DNA of 64,000 nt from DASUPK01 sp963848955 (GCA_963848955.1 CAWKFQ010000012.1:143505-207504), one strand, 5' to 3'. Counted from the stretch's first letter, positions 17,830-27,191 are shown. The notes: a model not told the origin generated them from the letters alone. Numbers and translations: made by a program.

Positions 17830-18057
17830 ATGAATCGCGAGCAGGCACAACGCGAGCGAGAGCGGATGGCGACCGACCATCCGGAAGCAACCTGGCTGGT
17901 CGCCGAGCAGAAGCCGGGCGAATGGGCTGTGGTCAAGGTCGGGCTCGCGCCGAGTGACGCAGCCGACGGCTCGGCGACCGAGGCGCGCCCGAAGCCCGAC
18001 TACGCTGGAGATCCAAGATCCTCCCAAAATCAAAACGCTCCCTACGGAAACTTCTGA
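17830..18057 (+). CDS. Small charged protein cotranslated with the SufT-like factor
   Basis: 75 residues from the ATG at 17830 (a TTG at 17821 is also in frame). The sequence is MNREQAQRERERMATDHPE followed by ATWLVAEQKPGEWAVVKVGL and a disordered Pro/Asn tail. The middle section resembles small actinobacterial proteins of unknown function that pair a helix with a short beta unit. The stop overlaps the SufT-like start by one base (TGATG), so reinitiation is likely and a link to Fe-S assembly is possible but unproven. Confidence 0.65.
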   Translation: MNREQAQRERERMATDHPEATWLVAEQKPGEWAVVKVGLAPSDAADGSATEARPKPDYAGDPRSSQNQNAPYGNF

Positions 18058-18365
18058 TGGCAACTGGAACAGCAACTGAAGAGGACGTCTACGAGGCGCT
18101 CGAGGAGGTCATCGACCCCGAGCTCGGGCTCGACTTCGTCTCCCTCGGCCTCGTCTATGACGTGGAGCTCGAGGGCGAAGAGGCCTACATCACCTTCACG
18201 TTGACGACGCCCGCCTGCCCGATCGGCCCGCAGGTCTCAGAGCAGATGCGCGAGTTCGTCGGCCAGCTCCAGGGCATCGGCAAGGTGCACCCGAAGATGG
18301 TCTTCGACCCGCCCTGGTCCCCGGAGATGATGTCCGAGGACGCGAAGTTCGCTCTGGGCTACTAA
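18057..18365 (+). CDS. sufT: SufT/MIP18-type (DUF59) iron-sulfur cluster assembly factor
   Basis: 102 residues covering the whole DUF59 domain: EEVIDPELGLDFVSLGLVYDV, then TLTTPACPIGPQVSEQM with the conserved cysteine used for metal or cluster handling, and a VVFDPPWSPE-like end (MVFDPPWSPEMMSEDAK). Family members help mature Fe-S proteins and are often encoded in suf operons; here the gene is 22 kb from the suf locus. The start codon overlaps the small upstream gene by one base. Confidence 0.88.
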   Translation: MATGTATEEDVYEALEEVIDPELGLDFVSLGLVYDVELEGEEAYITFTLTTPACPIGPQVSEQMREFVGQLQGIGKVHPKMVFDPPWSPEMMSEDAKFALGY

Positions 18366-18380
18366 ACGGCTTGGCTATGC

Positions 18381-18402
18381 GGTTTGCGCCATTGGCGAAA
18401 CC
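18381..18402 (+). terminator. Hairpin downstream of the SufT-like gene
   Basis: GGTTT-(G)-CGCC / GGCG-AAACC forms a 9-bp stem with one bulged base and an ATT loop, 15 nt after the stop at 18365. There is no T tract, so termination is plausible but not certain. A short direct repeat TGTAGCC occurs twice just downstream (18409-18428). Confidence 0.45.
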
Positions 18403-18441
18403 CCGGCTGTAGCCGAAAATGTAGCCCGGAGGGCGTCAACG

Positions 18442-18717
18442 GTGAGCGAGAGGCGCGAAACACGGGGTGAGCGCCAGCAGCATCTCGCTGCAGAGGCACT
18501 GGCAGCGCAAAAGTCCGGTGAGTGGGATCCCGCTCCTGCGGGCGCGTCTGCTGCTGCCGATGAGAAGGCAGCGGTCAGGAGACGTGAATGGGCCGAGACG
18601 GTCAGCGCCGTGAACTCGGCGAAGGATTGGGCGCGGTTTGAACGCGAAATGTTGGACGAGGCGAAGGCACGCAAGGAACCCAGCAGGCCGAGACCGCGCT
18701 CGACCTCAGCGACCTGA
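18442..18717 (+). CDS. Small Ala/Glu/Arg-rich protein of unknown function
   Basis: 91 residues from the GTG at 18442. A good Shine-Dalgarno sequence, GGAGGG, lies 8 nt upstream (18428-18433), the main support that this is a real gene. The protein is highly charged and helical (ERRETRGERQQHLAAEALA, DWARFEREMLDEAKARKE), with no membrane segment. I do not recognise it. It sits at the edge of a gene-poor stretch and could be a remnant. Confidence 0.4.
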   Translation: MSERRETRGERQQHLAAEALAAQKSGEWDPAPAGASAAADEKAAVRRREWAETVSAVNSAKDWARFEREMLDEAKARKEPSRPRPRSTSAT

Positions 18718-19295
18718 CAGCGATTGGAGACGCGGACCTGAACTGACGATGACCTTCCGCGACCTCGTCGACGCGCTCCGCTCCGACCCGGAAGTCCAAC
18801 GCCGGTTCACCGAGGCGATCGATAAGGCGCAGCGGTGCAACAGACGTTTCCCATAGGGTTATCCAGAAGCCCGAATTGGCAATCAACAGGAAACAGTGGA
18901 AGGAGTTTCTTATGGAGCGACTTCTCGCCGTGGCCGCACCCAATGGGTCTCCAGCACTGGTGGCCTAGCCGGGAGCCGGAGCGGCCGCGTCGTGCTGGGC
19001 GTCGAGATAGGCGCCGAGCAACCCGGCAACCCGCTGCTCTGTGCCCGTCACCGAATGGCCGTAGCGCCTACACGGTGCCCAGCAACGGTCCATCTGTCGA
19101 GCAGGTCCTCGACGTCTGGTATCGGAGGCGCGGATGCCGGTGAGGCTCCGTCTCGCACCGCGCTGTCCGAACCCTGCGCGACCCGGCTCACGGAGATGCG
19201 ACAAGCATCAGCGCCAGTACGAGCGCGGTTGTTCTGAAGTGGCCTGCCGGGTCCGCTCCGGTGCGGCCCGCCCGGCGTGCTAGGCGGGATAGCTC
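18718..19295. other. Gene-poor stretch, possible degraded genes
   Basis: No convincing full gene. A short open frame at 18749-18856 (+, starting MTFRDLVDALRSDPEVQRRF) looks coding at its start but stops after 35 residues. On the minus strand two frames carry fragments (PDVEDLLDRWTVAGHRVG and EQRVAGLLGAYLDAQ) that could be joined by a frameshift around 19060. Nothing recognisable; no integrase, transposase or tRNA is visible. Confidence 0.35.
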
Positions 19296-20033
19296 CTACG
19301 CCACGCGGCGGAGGTAGCCGCCGGGGTTGTAGGTCATGAAGAACTTCTCGCACTCGCGGTCGACCTCAAACCTGCGGTCGGCGGCCAAGAACTCTTCCAC
19401 GGCCTCCATTGGGCCGGGTCCGAACTGCGGGAGCACGGGATGCCCGTTGAGATTGGTGTCCTCGACCACGAGGTAACTGCCCGGGGTGACAAGGTCCGCA
19501 TAAGCCGCCAGCTCGTGGTGGACGTGGGAGTAGCCGTGGTCGGAGTCGAGCGTGACGAGCACGGGCGAGTCGTCACCGACGAGCCGCCGGACTTCGTCGA
19601 CGGTCTCCGGCGCGGTCGACGAGCCGAAAATGTGCGTGATGCGCGGGTGATCAGGCCGCCCCTCGACCACCGCGATATCGATGGTCACGATCTGCCCATG
19701 GTCGAGGACGTCGCAGAGGCCGGCGAAGTACAGTGCGCTCCCGCCCCGGGCCGTCCCAGTCTCCACGACGACGGCTGGCCGGACCCGGTGCAGGAGCTCC
19801 TGGTAGATCCACAGGTCCATCGGGCACTTGTTGACCGGGACTCCCATCCAAGTCGCCAAACCGCTGGTCGAGATCGGCGGTCGCCCGATCCTCGTCGCCT
19901 CCAAACGCTTCTGAAGGGAGTAATAGAAGAGGCGGTGGAACTCGGCCACGATGGCGGGTTCAGTGTGACGCGCACGCCGAGCGGCGAGCGCGGCGAGGGC
20001 GAGCGTTGGCAGTTCCCGCAGGCGGTGTCGCAC
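19296..20033 (-). CDS. CmcI-family O-methyltransferase (cephalosporin hydroxylase-like)
   Basis: 245 residues from the GTG at 20033. The SAM-binding motif VVVETGTARGGSALYFA is followed by VTIDI, the acidic metal-binding run LDSDHGYSHVHHEL and LVVEDTNLNGHPV. This is the CmcI/rhamnosyl O-methyltransferase family, class I methyltransferases that act on cephamycins, rhamnosyl groups or similar acceptors. The N-terminus is basic with no signal peptide. No biosynthetic cluster surrounds it, so the acceptor is unknown; a cell-surface sugar is a reasonable guess. Confidence 0.82.
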   Translation of the reverse strand: MRHRLRELPTLALAALAARRARHTEPAIVAEFHRLFYYSLQKRLEATRIGRPPISTSGLATWMGVPVNKCPMDLWIYQELLHRVRPAVVVETGTARGGSALYFAGLCDVLDHGQIVTIDIAVVEGRPDHPRITHIFGSSTAPETVDEVRRLVGDDSPVLVTLDSDHGYSHVHHELAAYADLVTPGSYLVVEDTNLNGHPVLPQFGPGPMEAVEEFLAADRRFEVDRECEKFFMTYNPGGYLRRVA

Positions 20034-20437
20034 GGCCCGGGAGCGTAACGGCTAGCGGGACGGGCACGGGCCGATCGACGCGACGCCGGGGCGGCTATAC
20101 CCGCGGCCCCTACGACATTGGTCATAGAGACACCGAGCGCTGATCGCCGGTGAGGCGAAGGGGAGGGTTGCGGCTCGGTTTCTATGAGTCTGGAAATCGC
20201 CAATTGCTTCAATAAGAAGAAAGCCCATATTTCCATCGGGAAGACGGGGAATGATGGAGAAGGGACTAGCGGTTTCTTGTCAAGGCGGCACCTCAACGTT
20301 GCGCGGCGGCTGCGCGGGTGCTGGGGGTCCACCCCCACCCCCGCGAATCGGGGCCGCCGCCTGTGCGGCCTCAGTGCGAAGATCAAGTTCCATAAGACCA
20401 AAGGCGTGCGGCCGAAGAGAAGAAGGAGTTCGCCGAG
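20034..20437. other. Intergenic stretch without a recognisable gene
   Basis: About 400 bp between divergent genes. The part at 20180-20280 is noticeably richer in A/T than its surroundings and includes AAGAAGAAAG. Short open frames there show no coding character. A Shine-Dalgarno GAAGGAG precedes the gene at 20438. I see no RNA gene. Confidence 0.4.
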
Positions 20438-21334
20438 ATGAACCTCACTGACCACGCCGGAGTCCGGCTCACACACGGCAAGCCCAAGGTCAACGGCGTG
20501 GAGATCCACTACGCGATCGGCGGCGCCGGCGAGCCGGTGTTCTTGCTGCACGGCGTGCCGAAGACCATGTCGTACTGGCGCCACGTCGTGCCGCTGCTGA
20601 CCCCGCACTACACCGTCATCGCGGTCGACAACCGAGGCTTCGGCGGCTCCCAGCGCCCCCTGACCGGCTACGACACCGCCACGATGGCCGGTGACGTCGC
20701 CGAACTGGCCACCCACCTGGGCTTCGACCAGTTCCGCGTCGCCGGCGAGGACTGGGGCGCGGCCATCGCCTACGCCGTCGCCGCCTTCCACCGGCCCCGG
20801 GTGCAGCAACTGGTGTTCCAGGAAACGCTCCTACCAGGATTGCCAGCCGGCCCAGGATTGCCAGGCGGCGAACACGACCCCTCGCTCGCCGCCGACGACA
20901 TCCGCACCGGCTGGCACTTCAGCTTCTTCAGCCTGCCGAACCTGCCCGAGCTGCTGCTGGCCGGGCGGGAACGGCCGTTCTGGACGTACTACGCCAGACG
21001 CCAGATGTGGGACCCCAGCGCGCTGGCCGAGGAGGACATCGACGAAATGGTGCACTCGGCCGAGCAGCCGGGCGGCACCAGGGCCATCTTGGAGATGTAC
21101 CGCGCCCGCCAGACCGACGCCGAACAGAACCGCCCGCATTACGCCGACCCGATCAGCTGCCCGGTCCTGGCCGTCGGCGCGCAGGCCTATCTCGGGGACG
21201 AAGTATCCAAACAGCTCGCGCAAGTGGCCCGCGACGTCCGCGGCGCCGTCATCCCCGCGTCCGGTCACAACATCGCGCTGGAGAACCCGGCCGCCCTGGC
21301 CCAGGCCTACCTCGACTTCTTCGCAGGCGGCTAA
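20438..21334 (+). CDS. Alpha/beta hydrolase, epoxide hydrolase/haloalkane dehalogenase-like
   Basis: 298 residues. Oxyanion motif HGVPKTMSYWR, then the nucleophile elbow AGEDWGAAIA, where Asp occupies the nucleophile position as in epoxide hydrolases and haloalkane dehalogenases rather than Ser. The catalytic His is in ASGHNIALENP near the C-terminus. The cap region contains a tandem PGLPAG-PGLPGG insertion from an 18-bp duplication. No signal peptide, so cytoplasmic. GAAGGAG at the right distance supports the ATG at 20438. Substrate is unknown. Confidence 0.85.
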   Translation: MNLTDHAGVRLTHGKPKVNGVEIHYAIGGAGEPVFLLHGVPKTMSYWRHVVPLLTPHYTVIAVDNRGFGGSQRPLTGYDTATMAGDVAELATHLGFDQFRVAGEDWGAAIAYAVAAFHRPRVQQLVFQETLLPGLPAGPGLPGGEHDPSLAADDIRTGWHFSFFSLPNLPELLLAGRERPFWTYYARRQMWDPSALAEEDIDEMVHSAEQPGGTRAILEMYRARQTDAEQNRPHYADPISCPVLAVGAQAYLGDEVSKQLAQVARDVRGAVIPASGHNIALENPAALAQAYLDFFAGG

Positions 21335-21468
21335 GCCGCGGGTTCAGCCATGCTCGGGTACTAGCGCGCAAACGGGCGACTTCTTATGGACCCCGGGTGC
21401 CGAATGGGTCCCGCACCCGCCGGGTGAGCGATTAGTTTGCCTCGCCTCCCCGGTCTACTTTGGTGAGC

Positions 21469-22507
21469 ATGACGATCACGTCGACAACCCTGAAGGGGGA
21501 GCAGGAGCTGCTCGAGGCAGCTCAGGGTGGCGACGAGGGCAGCTTTCGCCACATCGTCGAGCGGCACCGCGCCGAGCTCCACGCACACTGCTACAGGATG
21601 CTGGGCTCGCTCGAGGATGCCGAGGACGCGCTTCAGGAAACCCTCCTGCGCGCCTGGCGCGGGCTGGCCGGGTTCGAGGGTCGAAGCTCGTCTCGTTCCT
21701 GGCTCTACAGGATCGCAACCAACGCCTGCCTGGACGCGATCGCACGACGGCCCAAGCGCGTCCTGCCGGTCGACTACGGCCCGCCGAGTGACGAGCACGA
21801 CCCGGGCGAGCCGCTCGTCGAGTCGGTGTGGGTCGAGCCGTACCCCGATGAGACGCTCGGGCTTGAGGACGGCTATGCCGCGCCCGAGGCTCGCTACGAG
21901 CAGCGCGAGGCCGTCGAGCTCGCCTTCGTCGCCGCGCTTCAGCACCTGCCGGCACGACAGCGCGCCGTTCTCATCCTCCGCGAGGTGCTCGGGTTCTCCG
22001 CGCGCGAGGTGTCACAGTCGCTGGACACGACCGTTGCATCGGTGAACAGCGCCCTGCAGCGGGCCCGCAAGACGATCGACGAGCGGCTTCCCGAGCGGAG
22101 CCAGCAGGCCACCCTGCGCTCAATCGGCGACCAGCGGGTCAGCGAGCTCGTCGAGGGGTACGTCGAAGCCTGGGCGCGGGGCGACGTCGACGCGCTACAC
22201 GCACTGCTGACCGGTGACGCCGTCTTCTCGATGCCCCCATGGGCGAGCTGGTGGCGGGGCCGGGAGACGATCGCTGCGATGGCGAGTGCCGCCGTCGAGG
22301 TTTGCGGCGGGTCGCGCACCGTGGCGACTCGCGCCAACGGGCAGCCGGCCGTCGCCTACTACGGCCAGAGTGACGAGAACGGGCCCCCATACGGCCTCGG
22401 CGATCGACGTCCTCACCTTCGATGGCGCACGGATCACCGAGATCACTGCCTTCGTCACCCCCGAGATCTTTCCGCGCTTCGGCCTGCCCTCGCTGGTTGC
22501 GCCATGA
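21469..22507 (+). CDS. ECF RNA polymerase sigma factor with C-terminal SnoaL-like domain (frameshift near 22390)
   Basis: 345 residues after correcting one extra C in a CCCCC run. Sigma region 2 is FRHIVERHRAELHAHCYRML...DAEDALQETLLRAW, and region 4 is LPARQRAVLILREVLGFSA...SVNSALQRARKTI. A SnoaL/NTF2-like domain follows (LVEGYVEAWARGDVDAL, AVFSMPPWASWWRG), as in the ECF41/SigJ-type group, where the tail controls activity in place of a separate anti-sigma factor. The uncorrected frame ends in unrelated Arg-rich sequence, while the next frame finishes TEITAFVTPEIFPRFGL at 22507. Starts at 21460 (TTG) or 21463 (GTG) are possible. No carboxymuconolactone decarboxylase or similar target is adjacent. 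Confidence 0.85.
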
Positions 22508-22580
22508 GCAGGTCGCTAATTTGGCTTTGTCCTGAGTCCTGACAATTGTTGTGCCTTTTTGAAGGAGTTCCTCCGTACTC

Positions 22581-23834
22581 TTGACAAACACTCCCGGGTC
22601 GATAAGGGTCCGGCCGGTGGAATCGTCGGATTCCGGATCGCTTCGGTCGCTCAGGGAGCTGAACCGCGGTCGCGTCGTCGACGCACTGCGTGACCGAGGC
22701 CGCGCGAGCCGGGCGGAGATAGCGCGCGCCACCGGGCTCTCCCGCTCGACGGTCTCGAGCATCGTCTCCGACCTGATCGACTCCGGACTCCTCACCGAGC
22801 AGCGCGACGCGCTCGGCGTCGCTCATGGGGAAGCCGGCGGACGGCCGCCCGTGCTGCTCTCGCTCGACCCCTCGGCGGGCCTGGCCGTCGGCATCGACTT
22901 CGGCCATACGCACCTCCGGGTGGCGGTATCCGATCTCTCCCACGAGGTACTGGCGGAGACGCGGCGCGAGCTCGACGTCGATCACTCCGCCGATCAGGGC
23001 CTCGACGCCGCCGCGGAGCTCGTCGATCAGGTCCTGGAGGAAGGGAAGGTCGACCGGAACGGCGTGCTCGGGGTCGGAATGGGGCTCCCCGGCCCGATCG
23101 ACAGCTCGACAAGGACCGTTGGCTCATCCTCGATCCTCCCGGGCTGGGTGGGAGTGGACGCGGCAGCGGAGATGGGACGCCGCCTGCGGCTGCCCGTCCA
23201 CGTCGAGAACGACGCCAATCTCGGGGCGCTCGCGGAGTACGTCTGGGGCTCGGGCAGGGGGCACTCCGACGTCATCTACATCAAGCTTTCCTCCGGCGTC
23301 GGTGCCGGCCTCCTGCTCGGCGGCCGCCTGCACGAGGGCGCCGGGGGGACCGCCGGCGAGATCGGCCACACGCCCGCCCAGCAGGGGACCGCGATCTGCC
23401 GCTGCGGCAGCCGGGGCTGTCTGGAGACGGTCGCCTCAGCGCGTGCCATCGCCGAGCAGCTCGGCGCCAGCCGCGGCGAGCCCGTCTCGACGCGGGAGCT
23501 GCTGCGGCTGACGGCCGAGGGGGACCCCGCGGCAGTCCGGCTGATCGCCGAGGCCGGCAGGGAGATCGGAGTCGCACTCGCCGGGCTCTGCAATCTGATC
23601 AACCCCGACTGCGTGATCATCGGCGGCGATCTGAGCGCCGCCGGCGAGCTGATCACCGAGCCGGTCTTCGAGTCGATCCGCCGCTACGCGATCACGAACG
23701 CGGCCGAACAGGTCACCGTGGTCGCGGGAGTGCTCGGAGAGCGGGCCGAGCTCCTCGGCGCACTGGCCCTCGTCCTTCACGCGGGCGACGGGCTGCTTGC
23801 GCCGATCGGCTCGCCCCAGGAGGTGGCTGCATGA
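22581..23834 (+). CDS. ROK-family transcriptional repressor
   Basis: 417 residues from the TTG at 22581. An N-terminal winged helix (SRAEIARATGLSRSTVSSIV) precedes a ROK sugar-kinase-like domain with GIDFGHTHLRVAV, VENDANLGALAE, and the zinc motif CRCGSRGCLE. Such repressors (XylR/NagC type) sense sugars and control adjacent sugar genes; the ABC importer follows directly. The start is uncertain: TTGACA at 22581, with TAAGGG 16 nt later, would make a promoter inside the proposed 5' end, in which case translation may begin at a GTG near 22617. A palindrome ACAATTGT lies upstream. Confidence 0.88.
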   Translation: MTNTPGSIRVRPVESSDSGSLRSLRELNRGRVVDALRDRGRASRAEIARATGLSRSTVSSIVSDLIDSGLLTEQRDALGVAHGEAGGRPPVLLSLDPSAGLAVGIDFGHTHLRVAVSDLSHEVLAETRRELDVDHSADQGLDAAAELVDQVLEEGKVDRNGVLGVGMGLPGPIDSSTRTVGSSSILPGWVGVDAAAEMGRRLRLPVHVENDANLGALAEYVWGSGRGHSDVIYIKLSSGVGAGLLLGGRLHEGAGGTAGEIGHTPAQQGTAICRCGSRGCLETVASARAIAEQLGASRGEPVSTRELLRLTAEGDPAAVRLIAEAGREIGVALAGLCNLINPDCVIIGGDLSAAGELITEPVFESIRRYAITNAAEQVTVVAGVLGERAELLGALALVLHAGDGLLAPIGSPQEVAA

Positions 23835-23911
23835 GCCGCAGCCGAGAGATTTGAAACCAACACAGAGAGGAACGGAAGTGATAAAGAGGACCCGAGAGGA
23901 GGAGGTGCTTG

Positions 23912-25051
23912 ATGTCTAGATCCAAGAGCTGGGCTCGTGGCGCCGTGTTATCGGTAGCGGCGCTGGTGATCGGGCTCGGCCTGGCCGCCTGTGGAGGCGA
24001 CAGTGGCGGAGGGGGGCCGAAAGTGGCCCTGCTCCTGCCCGAGTCCAAGACGACCAGGTACGAGGCGCACGATCACCCGGAGTTCGAGGCCGCATTGAAG
24101 TCCGCATGCTCGGACTGCGATCTGATCTACAGCAACGCCAACCAGGACGCGTCTCAGCAGCAGAGTCAGATGGAGGCGGCGCTCACCGATGGAGCCGACG
24201 TGGTCGTTCTCGACCCGGTGGACTCCGCCTCGGCAGCGTCGATGGTCCAGCTGGCGAAGCAGCAGGACGTGCCGGTCGTCAGCTATGACCGTCTGATCCT
24301 GGATACGCCGGATGTGGCCGCATACGTCTCGTTCGACAATGTCAGGGTCGGTCAGCTGCAGGGCGAGGCCCTGTCCAAGAAGCTGGCTGACGACGGCAAC
24401 CCGAACGGGCCGATCGTGCGCATCAACGGCTCGCCCACGGACAACAACGCCAAGCTGTTCGGCGAAGGCGCTGCTTCGGCCTTCAGCCAGGCAGGTGTCC
24501 AGGTCGCCAAGGAGTACGACACCCCCGACTGGAGCCCCGACCAGGCCCAGACGGAGATGGACCAGGCGATCACGGCGCTCGGCAAGACCGGGTTCAAGGG
24601 CGTCTACGCGATGAACGACGGCACCGCAGGCGGCGCGATCGCCGCGATGGAGGCCGCCGGCGTCGATCCGACGACGGTCCCGACCACCGGTCAGGACGCG
24701 GAGCTCGATGCGGTCCAGCGGATCCTCGCTGGAAGCCAGTTCATGACGGTGTACAAGGCGACCAAGCCTGAGGCCGAGACCTCAGCGAAGATCGCGGTGG
24801 CCTTGGCCAACGGCGACCCCATCCCGACTGGTCTGATCGTTCAGCAGACGAAGACCAACAACGGCTCGACGGATGTGCCGTCGTTCCTGCTCACGCCGCA
24901 AGCGGCCGACAAGACCAACATCAAGTCGGTGACCTACGGCGGCCAGCCGCTGATCGGAGCGGACGGTTACTGGACCCCACAGGAGGTCTGCACCGCGCAG
25001 TTCCAGTCGGCCTGCCAGGCAGGCTGGGATCAGCTGAGCAAGGTGAAGTAG
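23912..25051 (+). CDS. Sugar ABC transporter substrate-binding lipoprotein (XylF/RbsB-like)
   Basis: 379 residues. A lipoprotein signal peptide ends in GLAACGG. The mature protein has the type-I periplasmic binding fold of the xylose/ribose group: KVALLLPESKTTRYE, VVVLDPVDSASAASMV, VPVVSYDRLI, GVYAMNDGTAGGAIAAME and TGQDAELDAVQRIL. The Asp/Asn/Arg positions that contact pentoses in XylF appear conserved by eye. A strong Shine-Dalgarno sequence (GAGGAGGAGG) precedes the start. It delivers sugar to the permease encoded two genes downstream, with expression probably under the ROK repressor. Confidence 0.9.
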   Translation: MSRSKSWARGAVLSVAALVIGLGLAACGGDSGGGGPKVALLLPESKTTRYEAHDHPEFEAALKSACSDCDLIYSNANQDASQQQSQMEAALTDGADVVVLDPVDSASAASMVQLAKQQDVPVVSYDRLILDTPDVAAYVSFDNVRVGQLQGEALSKKLADDGNPNGPIVRINGSPTDNNAKLFGEGAASAFSQAGVQVAKEYDTPDWSPDQAQTEMDQAITALGKTGFKGVYAMNDGTAGGAIAAMEAAGVDPTTVPTTGQDAELDAVQRILAGSQFMTVYKATKPEAETSAKIAVALANGDPIPTGLIVQQTKTNNGSTDVPSFLLTPQAADKTNIKSVTYGGQPLIGADGYWTPQEVCTAQFQSACQAGWDQLSKVK

Positions 25052-25055
25052 AAGA

Positions 25056-25935
25056 ATGAGTCCCCGAATGGCGCGAGGAGAGGCAAAGTCGAACGGCGAA
25101 GGCAACGGTGCCGCGACCGAGCATCTCCTCGCGCTGCGGGGGTTCTCAAAGAGCTTCGGGCCCGTCCGGGCCCTGCACGAGGTCGATTTCGAGGTCGATG
25201 CCGGCGAGATCGTCGCGATGGTCGGCGACAACGGGGCCGGCAAGAGCACCCTGATCAAGGCGATCGACGGCGTCCAGCCGCCCGGACAGCGGGGACGCCT
25301 ATTTCGACGGCAAGAAGGTCACGATCTCCTCGCCCCAGATCGCGGAGCGACTCGGCATCGCCACCGTCTTCCAGGACCTGGCGCTGTGCGACAACCTCGA
25401 CGTGGTCGCGAACCTCTTCCTCGGCAAAGAGCTCGTGGACGGCGTTCCGGTCCACGTGCTCGACGAGGTCGACATGGAACAGCGTTCCAAAGAGCTTCTG
25501 AGCGACCTCTCGGTGACGACGCTGGGCAGCGTTCGCACCGAGGTCGGCAGTCTCTCAGGTGGCCAGCGCCAGTCGGTGGCGATTGCCCGCACCCTGATCG
25601 GCCAGCCCAAGGTGGTGCTCTTCGACGAGCCGACCGCAGCGCTCGGTGTCCAACAGACGGCCCAGGTGCTCGGCCTGGTGAAGCGGCTCAAGGACGAGGG
25701 CCTCGGGATCGTGATGATCAGCCACAACCTCGAGGATGTCTTCCAGGTCGCCGACCGGATCATCGTCCTGCGCCTCGGCGAGCGGGTGGCGACCTTCGAT
25801 CGCGAGAAGACGACCCCAGAGCAGGTCGTCGGCGCGATCACCGGCGCCGACACCGCGGAGATGCGGCGCATTGAGGATGAGACCGAGAAGAAGCTGGGCG
25901 GCGACGACGCCCCGAAGGAGGAGACCGATGAATGA
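25056..25935 (+). CDS. Sugar ABC transporter ATP-binding protein (single-base frameshift near 25287)
   Basis: 292 residues once one extra G is removed: the frame then reads PPDSGDAYFDGKKVTIS instead of Arg-rich noise. Walker A is GDNGAGKST, the Q-loop is in ATVFQDLALCDNL, the ABC signature LSGGQRQSVA, Walker B VVLFDEPTAAL and the switch ISHNLEDVF. It has one nucleotide-binding domain, unlike the duplicated XylG/RbsA, so it should act as a homodimer as in FrcA-type importers. It lies 4 nt after the binding-protein gene. Confidence 0.88.
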
Positions 25936-25947
25936 GGAGGTGATCTC

Positions 25948-27156
25948 GTGGAAGGCGGCGCATTCGCACAGCTGAGGGCGTTCGGCAAGGATGCGCGGAG
26001 CGGGGTCCTCGGGCGAATCCTGCGCGGAGACGTCGGATACCTTCAGGTCTTCCTCGCGCTCGGCCTGATCTGGACGGTCTTCCAGCTCGCCAACGACCGC
26101 TTCCTCACCGCGACCAACCTCACCAACCTGTTGCTTCAGGTCACGGCCATCGGGATCATCTCGATCGGAGTCGTGCTCGTGCTACTGCTCGGCGAGATCG
26201 ATCTCTCGATCGGGGCGGTGAGCGGCCTGTGCGCCGGGATCATGGCGGTGCTCACCGTCCAGCACGGCTGGTCGCCGACGCTGGCGATTCTCATCGGCCT
26301 CCTGGCCGGCACGGCGATCGGGTTGATCAACGGGTTCTTCAACACCTACTTCGGCATCCCGTCTTTTGTGGTGACGCTCGCGGGATTGATCGCCTGGCAG
26401 GGAGCCTTACTCCTCGTGCTGGGAGACACCGGCACGATCAACCTGCCGCCCAGCGTCATCACCGATCTGACCAGCACGTTCTACGGGGCCGGGGTGGGAT
26501 GGACCCTCGCCGTGGTCGTGACGGCAGGCACGCTGGGAGCCGGGCTGCTCTCACGTCGCCGCCGACAACGGGCCGGCCTGGAACCGCCGCCGCTCGCAGG
26601 GCTCGTGTTCCGCACAGTGCTCGTCGGTGCCGCGATGTTCATCGGGGTCGCGATCCTGCTCTCCGATCGAGGGGTGCCGCTGGCGGCAATCATCCTGCTC
26701 GGCCTCACCGGGCTGTTCGCGTTCATCACCGAGCGAACCCGGTTCGGTAGGCACATATATGCGGTGGGGGGCAATGCCGAGGCGGCTCGGCGTGCAGGGA
26801 TCCGGGTCACCCGGGTCCGGGTCACCGTCTTCGCCATCGGCGCGACGATGGCGGGGGCCGGCGGAATCATGGCCGCGTCGCGGCTGATCGCCGTCAACCA
26901 GTCATCGGGTTCGGGCGACGTCCTGCTGAATGCGATCGCCGGCCCCGTGATCGCGGGCACCAGCCTGTTCGGAGGCCGCGGCTCGGTCTGGTCGGCGCTG
27001 CTCGGGGCGCTCGTGATCGGCTCGATCTCGAACGGCATCAACCTGCTCGGACTGGAGTCGTCGGTGAGGTTCATGATCACCGGCGGAGTCCTGCTCGCCG
27101 CAGTGACGCTCGACGCCCTGAGCCGGCGCCGGCGCTCGGCGGTCTCGGTCGGTTAG
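25948..27156 (+). CDS. Sugar ABC transporter permease (XylH/RbsC-like)
   Basis: 402 residues, about ten to eleven membrane helices. Family signatures include IDLSIGAVSGLCAGIMA, FGIPSFVVTLAGL, the EAA-like coupling loop YAVGGNAEAARRAGI, and GTSLFGGRGSVWSALLGALVIG. The long loop with a basic patch (LLSRRRRQR) around residue 205 is typical of XylH-type proteins. The GTG at 25948 follows the Shine-Dalgarno AGGAGGTGAT. It completes a binding protein-ATPase-permease importer, probably for a pentose or related monosaccharide. Confidence 0.9.
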   Translation: MEGGAFAQLRAFGKDARSGVLGRILRGDVGYLQVFLALGLIWTVFQLANDRFLTATNLTNLLLQVTAIGIISIGVVLVLLLGEIDLSIGAVSGLCAGIMAVLTVQHGWSPTLAILIGLLAGTAIGLINGFFNTYFGIPSFVVTLAGLIAWQGALLLVLGDTGTINLPPSVITDLTSTFYGAGVGWTLAVVVTAGTLGAGLLSRRRRQRAGLEPPPLAGLVFRTVLVGAAMFIGVAILLSDRGVPLAAIILLGLTGLFAFITERTRFGRHIYAVGGNAEAARRAGIRVTRVRVTVFAIGATMAGAGGIMAASRLIAVNQSSGSGDVLLNAIAGPVIAGTSLFGGRGSVWSALLGALVIGSISNGINLLGLESSVRFMITGGVLLAAVTLDALSRRRRSAVSVG

Positions 27157-27191
27157 GCCGCTTCGCTCCGTCCGCAGCCCAGGGTTGTTCC

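Noticed and set aside
18912..18968. Eighteen-codon open frame starting MERLLAVAAPNG
   Set aside because: Too short and without ribosome site or homologous pattern; possible by chance.
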